From the NCBI GenBank assembly GCA_034437755.1, contig DAOTTV010000183.1, positions 1-64,000 on the forward strand: 64,000 nt of DNA, read 5' to 3'. The position numbers were made by a program, and so were the translations under genes. This DNA comes from JAUZRW01 sp034437755. Its GTDB lineage: Bacteria; Chloroflexota; Anaerolineae; Aggregatilineales; Phototrophicaceae. Each line of letters opens with the position of its first letter. Position 1 is the stretch's first letter. The notes under the pieces are model-generated. The model searched no databases, was not told the origin of the DNA, and saw only the letters and a list, made by a program, of their open reading frames with translations. Shown in pieces: positions 8,680 to 18,339 of this stretch.

Positions 8680-9519
8680 TTACGGGCGACCGCCGTCGCG
8701 TCCGTTGCCGTTGCCACCACCGGCATTATCGGGCGGGCCAGCATGATCCGGACGACCAGCGTCATCGGGCGGGCCAGCGTGATCGGGGCGACCGGCATCA
8801 TCGGGCGGGCCAGCATGATCCGGACGACCGGTTTCTCGGTCATCATCAGCCCACGGCGATCCCAGCGCACGACCGGAGAATACAGCGCCGGGATTCAAGC
8901 CTGCTTCACGCGCTTTTTGTCCCCAGTTGCTCTCGCCATCGAAATAGGTTGAGACATCTTCACCCGTTTCATTTGCGAGCATATACGCCAACATAATTTC
9001 ACCGAAGCCGTAGCCATCTTCGCAGAACGCCGTCATGATATCGCCATAATCTGCGTCGAATTCCTGCGCCAGTCGGTCGCCTGCTGGATGGTTTCTATCT
9101 GGTGTATCGCAATAGTAACCGCGTTCGGTATTGTCGGCATCATCGCCGTTTTCATCAGTCTCTTCGTTGTTTTCTTCGTTCTCATCATCGCCTTCATCGC
9201 CGTTTTCATCATCATTTTCGTTGATTTCAAGGCTCAATGCGCGGATCGTCATATCATCAGGTAGCAAACATCCCGTCAGCGTGACCTCATCGCCTCCGCT
9301 CAAACGATCGCCCACAAAGGCAGATGCCGGCGCAATCGTATAAGACATGCCATCAACATCGGTGATGATGAATTCATCATCAGTCCTTGTAATCTCACCG
9401 GACACTGTGACGAATTCGCATGACTCGTCTGTGCTGCCCTCTGCCTGTGCGAACACAGGTATGATCATCGCCATAACGAAAAACACTGTGAGTATGATCC
9501 TTACATAGCTTTTGAACAT
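8680..9519 (-). CDS. Secreted acidic protein with 12-residue repeats
   Basis: A 279-residue predicted secreted protein. Residues 1-26 are a signal peptide (basic start, long hydrophobic core, cleavage after VFAQA). Residues 33-98 form a small beta-rich domain like DUF5666 (VSGEITRTDDEFIITDVDG, then GDEVTLTGCL). Residues 99-132 are almost entirely Glu, Asp, Asn and Gly. A helical region with GYGFGEIMLAYMLA and YFDGESNWGQKAREAGLNPG follows. The tail carries three near-identical copies of GRPDHAGPPDDA and a Gly-rich end. AGGAG stands at good distance from ATG 9519. Function unknown; the acidic stretch and repeats suggest a surface or cation-binding role, which is only inference. Confidence 0.7.
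   Translation of the reverse strand: MFKSYVRIILTVFFVMAMIIPVFAQAEGSTDESCEFVTVSGEITRTDDEFIITDVDGMSYTIAPASAFVGDRLSGGDEVTLTGCLLPDDMTIRALSLEINENDDENGDEGDDENEENNEETDENGDDADNTERGYYCDTPDRNHPAGDRLAQEFDADYGDIMTAFCEDGYGFGEIMLAYMLANETGEDVSTYFDGESNWGQKAREAGLNPGAVFSGRALGSPWADDDRETGRPDHAGPPDDAGRPDHAGPPDDAGRPDHAGPPDNAGGGNGNGRDGGRP
8721..8830 (-). repeat. 36-bp tandem repeat inside the acidic secreted protein gene
   Basis: About three 36-bp units, with a few substitutions, encode the GRPDHAGPPDDA repeats. The copies differ mostly at single bases, which suggests recent expansion in frame. Confidence 0.8.
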
Positions 9520-9803
9520 ATGCCACTCCTGAAGGAACTATGTGCAAATGGTGCATCTATCCGTTAAAATGCAAGATTGTCTGCAATGTTTCAGACAATT
9601 TGTTCAGATCTATCAACAAACTCTTATGTCCGTATACCCCGTGAGCGCATTGTACATGCTGGCACACGGCTTCTCATGGCATCTTGTCTCTAGTGACTAT
9701 GCGAAATAAACGCCGCAAGCCTGCTCTGTTTCTGCTATGCGAACGTGATACAATGCGCCTGTATTAATCGATCTATCGACAAAATTATCAGGCACTGATC
9801 TCT

Positions 9804-11594
9804 ATGAGATTTGACCCACCCAGCATCTTACGCGTTATCGCTGATTATTTTCATCCACGCAAGTGGGCGAATGACCTGCGCTTATCGATTGATTGGCTCT
9901 TCACCTATGATCGTGCCGATCTCGCCGGTGACATCATCGCCGGTTTGACAATCAGCGTCATGCTGATACCGCAGGGAATGGCATATGCTCTACTTGCCGG
10001 TTTACCGCCAATCGTCGGCTTATACGCGAGCGTGTTACCATTGTTGGTCTACGGCTTGCTGGGCAGTACCGGCATCATGACACTCGGCCCGACAGCGATC
10101 ACATCAGTGATGACGCTCTCGATCATCGCCCCCCTCGCCAACGGCAATCCAGCATTAATGCTAATCTACGCCGGAACGCTCGCGCTATTTCTAGGTATTG
10201 TCTATCTCATCATGGGCTTCATGCGCCTCGGTTTCATCGTCAATTTGCTCAGTCAACCGGTCATCGTCGGCTACGTCAATGCGGCGGCAATCATCATCGC
10301 CGTGAGCCAGCTGGCGAATTTGCTCGGCATCAGCATCGAACGCTCGTCATCCCCGCATCTCATCCTGTGGCGTACGTTGCGCGGCTTACCCCAGACGAAC
10401 GTCGTTACGCTGGGGATTGGTCTCATCAGCATTGTGATTTTGCTCTTTTTCAAGCATCGGCTAGACATACACCTGCGCCGCCTGCGATTAGGAAAAACGG
10501 TGCGGTTCGTCATCACACGCAGTGCGCCCCTGCTGGTCACGCTCGGCGGGACGTTACTGGTCTATGCCTATCGCCTTGATGAGAGCGTCGGCGTGCGCGT
10601 CGTCGGCGCTATCCCGCAGGGCTTACCCCCGCTGACAACCGAGTTCATCTGGAGCGATTTGCAAGCGCTGTTCATCGGCGCTGTGGCAATCGCTTTCGTC
10701 GGCTTCATGGAAGATATTTCGACCGCGAAATCACTCACACAGGGGCGACAACAGGCGCTGAACGCCAATCAAGAGATGATTGCCATGGGTGCGTCGAACG
10801 TCGCATCGGCGGTCAGCGGTGGCATGCCGGTCACCACGTCGATTAGCCGCTCAGCTGTGAACGTCGCGGCAGGCGCACGAACGGGCTTATCGTCGATGAT
10901 TGCGGCGACGATGCTCCTGCTGACGGTCTTGTTCTTCACGCCGATTTTCTACTATTTGCCCAGTACTGTGCTGGGGGCGATCATTTTCACATCCGTTATC
11001 AGCCTCATCAAGCTCGATGATTTCCGCCAAATTTGGCATTACAGCCAGATCGAGACTTTCATCGCGCTGATTACCGTCGGTGGCGTGTTTCTGGTCAATA
11101 TTCAGTGGGGTATCCTGTTCGGGGTCGGCTTGATGATCGCGCTTTATCTATACCGGAGCGCACAACCAGAGATCACCGAGCTAGAGCGCAAAGATTACAG
11201 CGAATTCTACGTTGCCAGAAGCGATGAGACGATCCCCATCCCGCAGACGCTGATTCTCAAGATCAACGAGAGCCTGTACTTCGCCAACGCGCAATATCTC
11301 GATCAATATCTACGGCAGGCGATCAGCCAGCGCGATGATGTCCGCTATCTGATTCTCGATTGTAGCGCTGTCAATACGATTGATGCCAGCGCCGTTCAAA
11401 TTCTGGAACAGTTGATTCGTGACTTCTCACGGCTTGATATTCGCGTCTTAATCGTCGGGCTGAAGGGGCGCGTTTACAGCAAAATTCGGGCAGGCGACAT
11501 GCGCCAACTGATCGGGCGCGAGTACTTCTACAGCACGACGCATGCCGCCGTCACCGCTACCGGCCAATTGCTCGACGATCAACTACCGATCTGA
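9804..11594 (+). CDS. SulP family anion transporter with STAS domain
   Basis: A 596-residue inner-membrane protein of the SLC26/SulP family (sulfate, bicarbonate or other anions). After a short N-terminal helix it has the diagnostic DLAGDIIAGLTISVMLIPQGMAYALLAGLPP block near residue 40-70, about 10-12 hydrophobic segments, and a cytoplasmic STAS domain (about 480-590, with LILDCSAVNTIDASAVQILEQL). Substrate cannot be read from the sequence. A paralogue of similar length lies at 59612-61372. The 3' end overlaps the convergent P450 gene by 12 bp. No strong ribosome binding site is visible before ATG 9804. Confidence 0.88.
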   Translation: MRFDPPSILRVIADYFHPRKWANDLRLSIDWLFTYDRADLAGDIIAGLTISVMLIPQGMAYALLAGLPPIVGLYASVLPLLVYGLLGSTGIMTLGPTAITSVMTLSIIAPLANGNPALMLIYAGTLALFLGIVYLIMGFMRLGFIVNLLSQPVIVGYVNAAAIIIAVSQLANLLGISIERSSSPHLILWRTLRGLPQTNVVTLGIGLISIVILLFFKHRLDIHLRRLRLGKTVRFVITRSAPLLVTLGGTLLVYAYRLDESVGVRVVGAIPQGLPPLTTEFIWSDLQALFIGAVAIAFVGFMEDISTAKSLTQGRQQALNANQEMIAMGASNVASAVSGGMPVTTSISRSAVNVAAGARTGLSSMIAATMLLLTVLFFTPIFYYLPSTVLGAIIFTSVISLIKLDDFRQIWHYSQIETFIALITVGGVFLVNIQWGILFGVGLMIALYLYRSAQPEITELERKDYSEFYVARSDETIPIPQTLILKINESLYFANAQYLDQYLRQAISQRDDVRYLILDCSAVNTIDASAVQILEQLIRDFSRLDIRVLIVGLKGRVYSKIRAGDMRQLIGREYFYSTTHAAVTATGQLLDDQLPI

Positions 11595-12872
11595 GCGCGG
11601 GTATAAGCGTAAGCGCAGACCATCATTTGGGCGCAGGGATGCCATCGCGTTGATTTGCACGTCCTGCGGCACAAAATCAAAGCGGTAGCGTTGCAACAAG
11701 GTCACCAGTATCAACCGCATCTGCATATCAGCGAAGGCACGTCCGATACACTGACGGGGGCCAGCGCCATACGGCATGTACGCCTGTGACGGATACGCAC
11801 GATCGAAGCGCGACGGATCGAAGCTATCCGCTTGTTCCCAATAATCGGGGTGACGATGAATCAAGAAAATCGTCACTTGCACCGATGCCCCATCCGGTAT
11901 CACGTAATCACCGAGTGGCACAGAACCCCGCGCATCCCGAATCACCGCCCACGTTGTCGGATAAAGACGCATCGTCTCTTTAATCACGTTGTCTAATAGC
12001 GGCAAAGAGCGTAAATCCGCGACTGTCGCCTGCCGATCACCAAGACGATCGTGAATGTGCTGATACAGCGCGCTTTGCACCTGTGGGTGCTGGCTCAATA
12101 AGTAAAGTGCCCAGGTGACAGTCGCGCCGGGGTCTTCGTAGCCATTGAAGAAGATCGTATTCACTTCATCGCGCAGTTGCGCGTCGGTCATGCGATAGCC
12201 CGTCTTCGGGTCTTCAGCATGGCGCAACATCGCCAACAGCGTCGGCTCATCGCCCGCCATTGCAATGCGCTCATTCACCGCTTGATCCCACAAAGCCACC
12301 GCCCGCTTGAAGGCCCGATTGCGCGGGGTCGGTATCGCTTCCGGCATAGTGACAATCGCCTGAAAACGCCGATTGAGATAGCGGCGTATCGTACGCAGAG
12401 CCGCTAACATCTGCGGGTGCTGGTTAAAATCAAGGTCGAGGACTGTCGCACCTAGTATTTGATGATTCAAGCGCACGAGACCCGGCAGAACATCATGCTG
12501 ATCCTGCGCTGACCACTGCTCGGACAGCGCATGCGTCGCCTGCACCATTCGATCAGCGAAGTGCTGGACAGCCTTCTGATGAAAATGCGGCTGGAGCAAA
12601 CGTCGCTGACGCTTCCAGCTATCGCCGATATTATTCGCCAGTCCTTGACCGACAAAGGGATGCTCCATCATCACGCTCATCTGTAGATCATCATGCGTCA
12701 GGACATCATGCGCGAGTGTCGGCGATGTCACCTGGTAGAACTCGTAGCCCAAAGCCGAGAAGCATACCACATCCCCCCACGTCACGCGGGCATTGCTGAA
12801 CATCTGAAGTGGATCACGCATGAATTGCCACACGGTTTGCCATGCGGATGGGCCCGGTATTTGTGTTGTCAT
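11583..12872 (-). CDS. Cytochrome P450
   Basis: A 429-residue soluble P450. Visible signatures are the C-helix WKRQRRLLQPHF, the I-helix GYEDPGATVTW (proton-delivery region), the K-helix ExxR in KETMRLYP, and the heme-ligand loop PYGAGPRQCIGRAFA with the axial Cys. The layout is like bacterial class I P450s of the CYP110/CYP4-like type that often act on fatty acids or terpenes; the substrate is unknown and no ferredoxin or reductase gene adjoins it. It overlaps the end of the SulP gene. No signal anchor is obvious. Confidence 0.92.
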   Translation of the reverse strand: MTTQIPGPSAWQTVWQFMRDPLQMFSNARVTWGDVVCFSALGYEFYQVTSPTLAHDVLTHDDLQMSVMMEHPFVGQGLANNIGDSWKRQRRLLQPHFHQKAVQHFADRMVQATHALSEQWSAQDQHDVLPGLVRLNHQILGATVLDLDFNQHPQMLAALRTIRRYLNRRFQAIVTMPEAIPTPRNRAFKRAVALWDQAVNERIAMAGDEPTLLAMLRHAEDPKTGYRMTDAQLRDEVNTIFFNGYEDPGATVTWALYLLSQHPQVQSALYQHIHDRLGDRQATVADLRSLPLLDNVIKETMRLYPTTWAVIRDARGSVPLGDYVIPDGASVQVTIFLIHRHPDYWEQADSFDPSRFDRAYPSQAYMPYGAGPRQCIGRAFADMQMRLILVTLLQRYRFDFVPQDVQINAMASLRPNDGLRLRLYPRSDR

Positions 12873-12923
12873 GTGCTATATCCCCCGTTGATTGGCACTC
12901 GCCTGTATTATGACATAGAACAG

Positions 12924-12951
12924 ACAAAAGAGCGACGACTACGAGTCGCTC
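12924..12951 (-). terminator. Rho-independent terminator of the COX15/CtaA gene
   Basis: On the minus strand a GAGCGAC/GTCGCTC stem with 8-nt loop is followed by TTTTGT. It lies 36 nt after the stop of the leftward ctaA gene and upstream of the P450 gene. Confidence 0.65.
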
Positions 12952-12986
12952 CTATTCATTGTAATTGTGTGCGATGCTGATCGCGC

Positions 12987-13997
12987 TCAATCACCGACTG
13001 CTGGCAGTGGCTCGGATATTGTCGTGGGTAAATCGCTCGGTTGCTCCGCCATTGTGAAAATCTCCGCCGAGAGCAAGATCAAGACCACCCACAGCGCATC
13101 CGCGAGGAACAGGTGCAGAATTTGCATCCATATCGGCGCTTGTAGGAAAATATTCAACACGCCTACCGCCAGCTGAATACCGATGAGAGTTATCATCTGC
13201 TGGGTGCGATCGTGGATGCGTGACGAGCTATGACGATTGAACAGATAATAGCCAAAGCCGAACAAATACACGCTGACCATCACGGCGAGTACAGGATGAT
13301 AGACGCGCAGTTGAATCAAGAAGTGATCGTAGGGATTGTCTGTCACCTGATGTAACGCGCCCGATAAGAACAGCGTATCACCGAGTGCCGTCACCGCCCC
13401 TGCCGAACTCATCAGCATGAAGCCAATCAACGCAATGCCCATCGCCGCCACTTTAGGCACGGATGCTTTGAAGCGCACCTCATCTTGGTTCGCCACCCAT
13501 GCCGTCAAGACGTTGAACAGGAGCAAGAGCAGCGTATTCGCCAGATGAATCGCGATCATAACGGCGCGTAAGGTCGAGGCGTTATTTTCAACCAGTTCGA
13601 GGCGCACAAGCGCCGCGCCGATACCGCCTTCGATCAGAATGAAGATGAAAGTCATGACAGCCATCAATCGCAAAAAGCGCAATGCCGAGCGGCTGTCGCC
13701 CGTTTTCGTCTTGCGCGGCTTCAAGCGATAAGCCCACCCTAGCATAACCATAACCAGCACACCGGCGAACGCGCTCGTCAAGCGATGGCTGAACTCAATC
13801 AAAGTCTCGATGCTCTCAGCACGCGGAATCACCTGTCCGTTGCAAGCCGGCCAATGATTACCACACCCTGCGCCAGCCCCCATCGCCCGCACGACTGCCC
13901 CCCACAAAATCACGAAGATCATATACGCCACCACAAACCACGCATAGCGACGATAATTTTGCCAATTTGTCACGATGACTACTCCATACCAATACAT
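12987..13997 (-). CDS. ctaA: COX15/CtaA family protein (heme A synthase)
   Basis: A 336-residue membrane protein with about eight transmembrane segments in two four-helix halves. The N-terminal half shows WGAVVRAMGAGAGCGNHWPACNGQ, the conserved cysteine loop, followed by ETLIEFSHRLTSAFAG with a heme-ligand His. The second half has ALHQVTDN and HPVLAVM, matching the second His pair. The family oxidises heme O to heme A for aa3-type oxidases, implying aerobic respiration in this phototroph; no oxidase genes are in the window. ATG 13997 has a weak ribosome binding site, so a start a few codons inside (before TNWQNYRR) is possible. The first repeat copy lies directly upstream. Confidence 0.85.
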   Translation of the reverse strand: MYWYGVVIVTNWQNYRRYAWFVVAYMIFVILWGAVVRAMGAGAGCGNHWPACNGQVIPRAESIETLIEFSHRLTSAFAGVLVMVMLGWAYRLKPRKTKTGDSRSALRFLRLMAVMTFIFILIEGGIGAALVRLELVENNASTLRAVMIAIHLANTLLLLLFNVLTAWVANQDEVRFKASVPKVAAMGIALIGFMLMSSAGAVTALGDTLFLSGALHQVTDNPYDHFLIQLRVYHPVLAVMVSVYLFGFGYYLFNRHSSSRIHDRTQQMITLIGIQLAVGVLNIFLQAPIWMQILHLFLADALWVVLILLSAEIFTMAEQPSDLPTTISEPLPAVGD

Positions 13998-14010
13998 TTA
14001 TGGTTCTTTC

Positions 14011-14188
14011 GTATCTTGCGCGGTCAAGCTCTTTTTGTTCCCTTTTTGAAAAAAGGGAACGCCAAAAACTTTTGCTTTTTGAACGCTATGCGTTCAAAAT
14101 GAACAAGGTCAAGGAACGACAGTTTCTTGTGAGAGTGCGGGGGCAAAGCCCCTGCAACAAAAACCACGCGACATCCCAAAGAGCCACA
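14011..14188 (+). repeat. Dispersed palindrome-rich repeat, copy A
   Basis: A 178-bp unit starting GTATCTTGCG and ending GAGCCACA, about 90% identical to copy B. It contains several back-to-back hairpins: GTTCCC...GGGAAC with T/A tracts, TTGAACGC/GCGTTCAA, GGAAC/GTTTC and GGGGC-AAA-GCCCC. No coding capacity is evident. Confidence 0.85.
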
Positions 14189-14335
14189 TTTATTTAACAG
14201 ATAACACATCAGGTAGCGCGACAAAACAACGAGAATACACCAGTCGATTGTTTCTCGCTATCCAGCAAGCCTACCACTCATTTGACATTCATTATCAACA
14301 CCTTCGCCAAAATAAGAAACGGTCTGGTTTTTGGT

Positions 14336-14359
14336 AAGGTCGGGCTATAGCCCGACCTT
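14336..14359. repeat. 24-bp perfect palindrome
   Basis: AAGGTCGGGCTA is followed at once by its reverse complement. It lies in the gap between the divergent repeat copy A and the end of the UbiA gene and has no T-run, so it is a cruciform or operator-like site rather than a clear terminator. The rest of the gap 14189-14488 is AT-rich with nothing recognised. Confidence 0.7.
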
Positions 14360-14488
14360 GCATAACGGCTTATGAGCTTTTGTGAACGACTTAAAAACGG
14401 TCACTCCAAATCATTTCAAAATTGGCGAACATATTGATTATAATATAAGCATTTATTCAGCGTACAGACTGATCGCCCGCCTGACGCA

Positions 14489-15343
14489 TCAAACCCACCA
14501 CCCATATGCGACCACACCCAGCATATAGACGACACCCAGCGCAATCGACAACTTGATCAGGTGCTCAGGACGCGGGGTATCCGGCGCACGCCAGAAGCGA
14601 TGCACGACCGCCGGCGTTCCCAGTGCGAACAGCGGCAACAAAAACAAGGGCACGACCCCCAGCGAGATCCCACCCACCCCGACGACGATCAAGCCCAGCG
14701 AGACCAGCTTCAGTAACAACAGCGTCACCGGCTTGCCGAAGGTCACCGTAAAATTGTTATCAGTTGCCGCATCCAGCGCATAATCGCGGGCTTGTTGCTC
14801 TAATTGTGCCGCCAGCGACGCACACATCAAGAAAGCGATCAGTAAAATGTCGATCGCCAACCATGGTAAATCCAGCAAGATATGCACCAGCACATACGGA
14901 TACGTCTCTACGAAGAGCGCATGTGTCACCAGATCAAGCACGGGGCGACTCTTGAGGCGTAGCGGCGGCGCAGAGTAAGCCCATAGCACCCCCACCGACA
15001 AACAGAAGAAAGCCATCCCACGCCTACCATAGCTAGCGAATATCAGGGCTACGGGTGACAGCACCACCAAGACAATGCGCCAGACCTGTATCGGCGCGAG
15101 CGTGTGCTGTACGAAGTAATTCCGACGTGCTTTGTGGGGATCGTGTGCGTCATAGGGCGCGTCGTAGTAATCATTGACCGCAAAGCCGAACCAGTATGCC
15201 AGCGTCACCGCCAGCAATAGCCCGATGTGCCGCACGCTGAACGCATCGTGCAACAGGTACAGCACACAGATGATGATAAACGTGATGCCCCAGGCATCCG
15301 CATGATTGAAAAGCAGAGGATAGACGCGCGATAGACGACGCAC
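14489..15343 (-). CDS. UbiA family prenyltransferase
   Basis: A membrane protein of about 284 residues with eight or nine hydrophobic segments. The first conserved Asp-rich site is NDYYDAPYDAHDPHKARRNYF (NDxxD form) after TM2; the second is weaker, in LEQQARDYALDAATDNNFTVTFGK. The family attaches polyprenyl chains to aromatic rings or pigments; the acceptor here is unknown. It is not the chlorophyll synthase, which sits at 35381-36289. Start chosen at GTG 15343, 7 nt after AAAGGG; TTG 15349 is an alternative. It is downstream of the RNase J-like gene on the same strand, with a 53-nt gap, so the two may be co-transcribed. Confidence 0.75.
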   Translation of the reverse strand: MRRLSRVYPLLFNHADAWGITFIIICVLYLLHDAFSVRHIGLLLAVTLAYWFGFAVNDYYDAPYDAHDPHKARRNYFVQHTLAPIQVWRIVLVVLSPVALIFASYGRRGMAFFCLSVGVLWAYSAPPLRLKSRPVLDLVTHALFVETYPYVLVHILLDLPWLAIDILLIAFLMCASLAAQLEQQARDYALDAATDNNFTVTFGKPVTLLLLKLVSLGLIVVGVGGISLGVVPLFLLPLFALGTPAVVHRFWRAPDTPRPEHLIKLSIALGVVYMLGVVAYGWWV

Positions 15344-15396
15344 CGCCAAGCCCTTTCTCGCATATGATCAACCGGTTGAGCGCGGATAATGCGCGA

Positions 15397-18339
15397 TCAG
15401 GTCGTGATCTCTAGCTGATAACCGGTCTGTTGATCCAGCTCATGCGCGACCTGCTCCGCGATGATTGCATCCGGTTCGTTGGCGAGCTTCACACCGATCG
15501 TCGCACGATCCACGTAAATGCTCGGCCCTTTGCTGATCGTCCACCCGACCGCCTGCGCCAGCTTACGCATCACTTCCATGATCTTCTGCTGATTCGGGTG
15601 TGGATGTACATCCAGATCATAGCCGGTGATTTGCGCCAATTCTTTGAACGTATCCGCATGACGATAGCCGACTTGCGGCGAGATGAACGTCAGCAAGAGA
15701 CGACCTTGCTTCAAGCCGACTTTGTATAAGCCCAGCGGTTCTAACGCCTGTCGTATCAGCGCATATGCCTGATTGATCTCGATCTTCTCGCCGGTTGCTG
15801 TCGCGGTGATCGCCTCCACATCAACGCTCACCGGTTGGCGCTCGCTGACCGTCAGTTTGAAGTCCGTCAGGCGCAGAAATTGTTGCGTCAACTCATCCTT
15901 GATTGACTCATCTTCAATGCCGCTAAGTTCTACCTGTACTTCGCGCTTATCCATGTAATAACTCGGGCCTTTGCTAATCTCGACCCCTTTCGGCAACAAC
16001 TCATCCAGCGCGACCGAGAGCGCCTGCTGATTGACCTGTGGCTGAACTTTGACATCCCAGCCCGATTGCTCGATCAGGTCTTCAATCTGCTCGACGTATA
16101 AACGCTGTGCCGCCTGCGGGAAGTCGAAATAAAGCAAGAGGCGATTGCGATGAATATCCATGCCCACTTTTCGCAGACGTGCGTCATCGGAGAACATGCT
16201 CATCGTCAGTTCGCGCGCTTCATTTTGCTCCAGCGGGCCATGTTCGAGGGCGCGTACAGGCTTCAAGCCATCCTGTACCAGTTCTGCCCCATCTGCCGCC
16301 AGTGCTAGCACGACCGATGTCAACGCGGTTTGATAATCGACCGTCGCCGGCAGAGGATCAGGTAAGAGGTCGTCAGGCTTCACGACGCGCTCTTCTGCCG
16401 CCAGTGCTTTGCGCGTCGGGAAGTCAATCACTTCATCCATATGAGCGCGGGCATTCTTCAGCAGAGCGTTCAACTGGGTGCGGATACTGCCATCCACGCC
16501 GGCAACACCGTCCCAATCACCGATGACCCATAAGAGCGCATCCGCGGGATAATGCGTGCCTTTGGCGTTTTGCACTTTCGCATCGAAGCTATCAATATCC
16601 GCGCCGACGACAACGGCTAAACGCGGTTGACCGTTGCTATTACGCAGGACGACCAACTTGCCGACGAGATCCGGATTCGCCAGCATAATCGCCCGTTGTC
16701 GCTGTGATCGTTTAACCTGTATCTCGCTCTTGATCTGAAAGGTCGATTTATTGCGCCAATCCGCCGCGAAGTAAATGTTATCCGCCAGTTGTAAGCGTTC
16801 TTGCATGGCATCAGCGCGTTCGCCATCCCCCCACCACGCCTGTGCTAGCTCACGCGCGCTGAAGTAATCGCCCACCTGCCCTTTCAGCGATTCCCAGAGC
16901 TTGAACAGATCGACGTTGCCGCTCTGATTCCCTTTGCTCACTTTTTTGCCGATTGCCCACGGGCGCGATTTGAAATTAAAACTGCGCTCGGTACCAATGC
17001 GCGGCGTGGTCGTGATGACCTGCCGTTGGCGTAAACCGGTGGCGAGGCTGTGGCGTGCGCCTTCGTCACCGTGTACCAGCATCACTTCATCCGGCTTAAA
17101 CGCCTGCGCGACGTTAATCAGTTCGCTCTCGTCAGCGTGTGCCGATAACGAATACGTGCCGATCTCACAGCGCAGGGGGACTTTACTATCGCCCAAGCGC
17201 AAGGTCGGCGTTTGTCCCTTGTCCTTGTCGCGCATCACACGCTGTAAAAAGCGCCCAGGCGACTCTTCATCTTGATAGCCCGTCAAGAAAATCGCGTTGA
17301 AGTCATCACGGGCAAAGTGCTTGGCGTAATGCACCGAGGCCCCGCCGGTCAACATGCCGGAACTCGCGATGACGATACACGGGCTGTTACTGCGGGCGAC
17401 TTCATCGCGCATATCACGATTGCGAATGGGCTTCACGTTATCACGGAAGAAGAGATGCTTGTCACCGGCTTGACGGACGGTGAACGCCGGCAGAAGATCG
17501 GCAAAGCGGGCATAGGCATCGCATACACTCCGCACCATCCCATCGACATATACCGGCACATCGAGTTTATCGCTGAACGCATGAATGATCTGAATGATCT
17601 CTTGCGAGCGCCCAAGCGCAAACGCCGGAATCAGCACTTTCCCGCCGCGCTCGGTAACTTTCTGTAGCGTCTGGATCAGGCGTTTCTCTTCGGCTTCGCG
17701 GTTCGCATGGAGCTTGCCGCCATAGGTACTCTCAAGCACCAGTGCATCAGCTTTGATACGCGGCACATCGACGCTTTTCACGGTGCGCTGGGGGCTCATG
17801 CTGATGTCGCCCGACATCACCAGCGTGCCTTCAGTGCTTTCGATGACCAGCATCGCCGCGCCAGCAATGTGACCAGCGACGTGATAGGTCACCTGTAGCC
17901 CCTCGCCCAGCTTCACCGCCTGGTTGAACTCCACCAGTTGGATCGCGTCCATCAAGCGGTTGACACTGATTTCATCGAACATCGGCAATTCGCCCTCTTC
18001 TTCGTAGCGATTACGCATGATGTTCTGCGCGTCCTTCTGTAGCACGCGCACGAGGGCTTCCGTCGGGCGTGTCATCAGCACCGGTGTATGAGGATATTGC
18101 TCCATGATGAGCGGTAGTGCCGCCGTATGATCGGTGTGGGCGTGCGTCACAAGGATGTAATCCGGGCCGCCCACCGCGCTGATCGGTTGTAAATCCGGCA
18201 GTTGATCTTTTTGGATACCGCGATTTGACTTTGGTGAGATACGAATACCGGCATCAATCAACAGACGCTTGCCCGCCACTTCAATCAGCGAACAACTCGC
18301 GCCGACTTCATCTGCACCACCGAGGAACGTAATTTTCAT
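15397..18339 (-). CDS. MBL-fold beta-CASP RNase (CPSF/RNase J-like) with duplicated C-terminal domain
   Basis: A 980-residue soluble protein. Residues 1-450 are a zinc metallo-beta-lactamase with inserted beta-CASP domain: THAHTDHTAALP (His66, His68, Asp70, His71), GHIAGAA near 156, SGD at 176, FALGRSQE, SSGMLTGG near 326, and SAHAD near 400. These are the RNA-processing signatures of the CPSF73/archaeal aCPSF and YSH1-like group. Residues 450-700 hold domains I do not recognise. Residues about 720-832 and 870-980 are two copies of one domain, each with an L-YF/TF strand, a helix, VxPxxNQQ and an ISKGPSxYxD motif. The expected role is RNA endo/exonuclease. Start set at ATG 18339 because homology begins there (MKITFLGGADEVG); an upstream in-frame ATG adds unrelated residues. 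Confidence 0.85.
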   Translation of the reverse strand: MKITFLGGADEVGASCSLIEVAGKRLLIDAGIRISPKSNRGIQKDQLPDLQPISAVGGPDYILVTHAHTDHTAALPLIMEQYPHTPVLMTRPTEALVRVLQKDAQNIMRNRYEEEGELPMFDEISVNRLMDAIQLVEFNQAVKLGEGLQVTYHVAGHIAGAAMLVIESTEGTLVMSGDISMSPQRTVKSVDVPRIKADALVLESTYGGKLHANREAEEKRLIQTLQKVTERGGKVLIPAFALGRSQEIIQIIHAFSDKLDVPVYVDGMVRSVCDAYARFADLLPAFTVRQAGDKHLFFRDNVKPIRNRDMRDEVARSNSPCIVIASSGMLTGGASVHYAKHFARDDFNAIFLTGYQDEESPGRFLQRVMRDKDKGQTPTLRLGDSKVPLRCEIGTYSLSAHADESELINVAQAFKPDEVMLVHGDEGARHSLATGLRQRQVITTTPRIGTERSFNFKSRPWAIGKKVSKGNQSGNVDLFKLWESLKGQVGDYFSARELAQAWWGDGERADAMQERLQLADNIYFAADWRNKSTFQIKSEIQVKRSQRQRAIMLANPDLVGKLVVLRNSNGQPRLAVVVGADIDSFDAKVQNAKGTHYPADALLWVIGDWDGVAGVDGSIRTQLNALLKNARAHMDEVIDFPTRKALAAEERVVKPDDLLPDPLPATVDYQTALTSVVLALAADGAELVQDGLKPVRALEHGPLEQNEARELTMSMFSDDARLRKVGMDIHRNRLLLYFDFPQAAQRLYVEQIEDLIEQSGWDVKVQPQVNQQALSVALDELLPKGVEISKGPSYYMDKREVQVELSGIEDESIKDELTQQFLRLTDFKLTVSERQPVSVDVEAITATATGEKIEINQAYALIRQALEPLGLYKVGLKQGRLLLTFISPQVGYRHADTFKELAQITGYDLDVHPHPNQQKIMEVMRKLAQAVGWTISKGPSIYVDRATIGVKLANEPDAIIAEQVAHELDQQTGYQLEITT

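Noticed and set aside
8721..8830. 36-bp repeats as a possible CRISPR array
   Set aside because: The units are contiguous without spacers and encode an in-frame protein repeat.
14489..15343. UbiA gene as the bacteriochlorophyll synthase
   Set aside because: Its second Asp-rich site is weak and it lies outside the pigment cluster; 35381-36289 has the BchG signatures.
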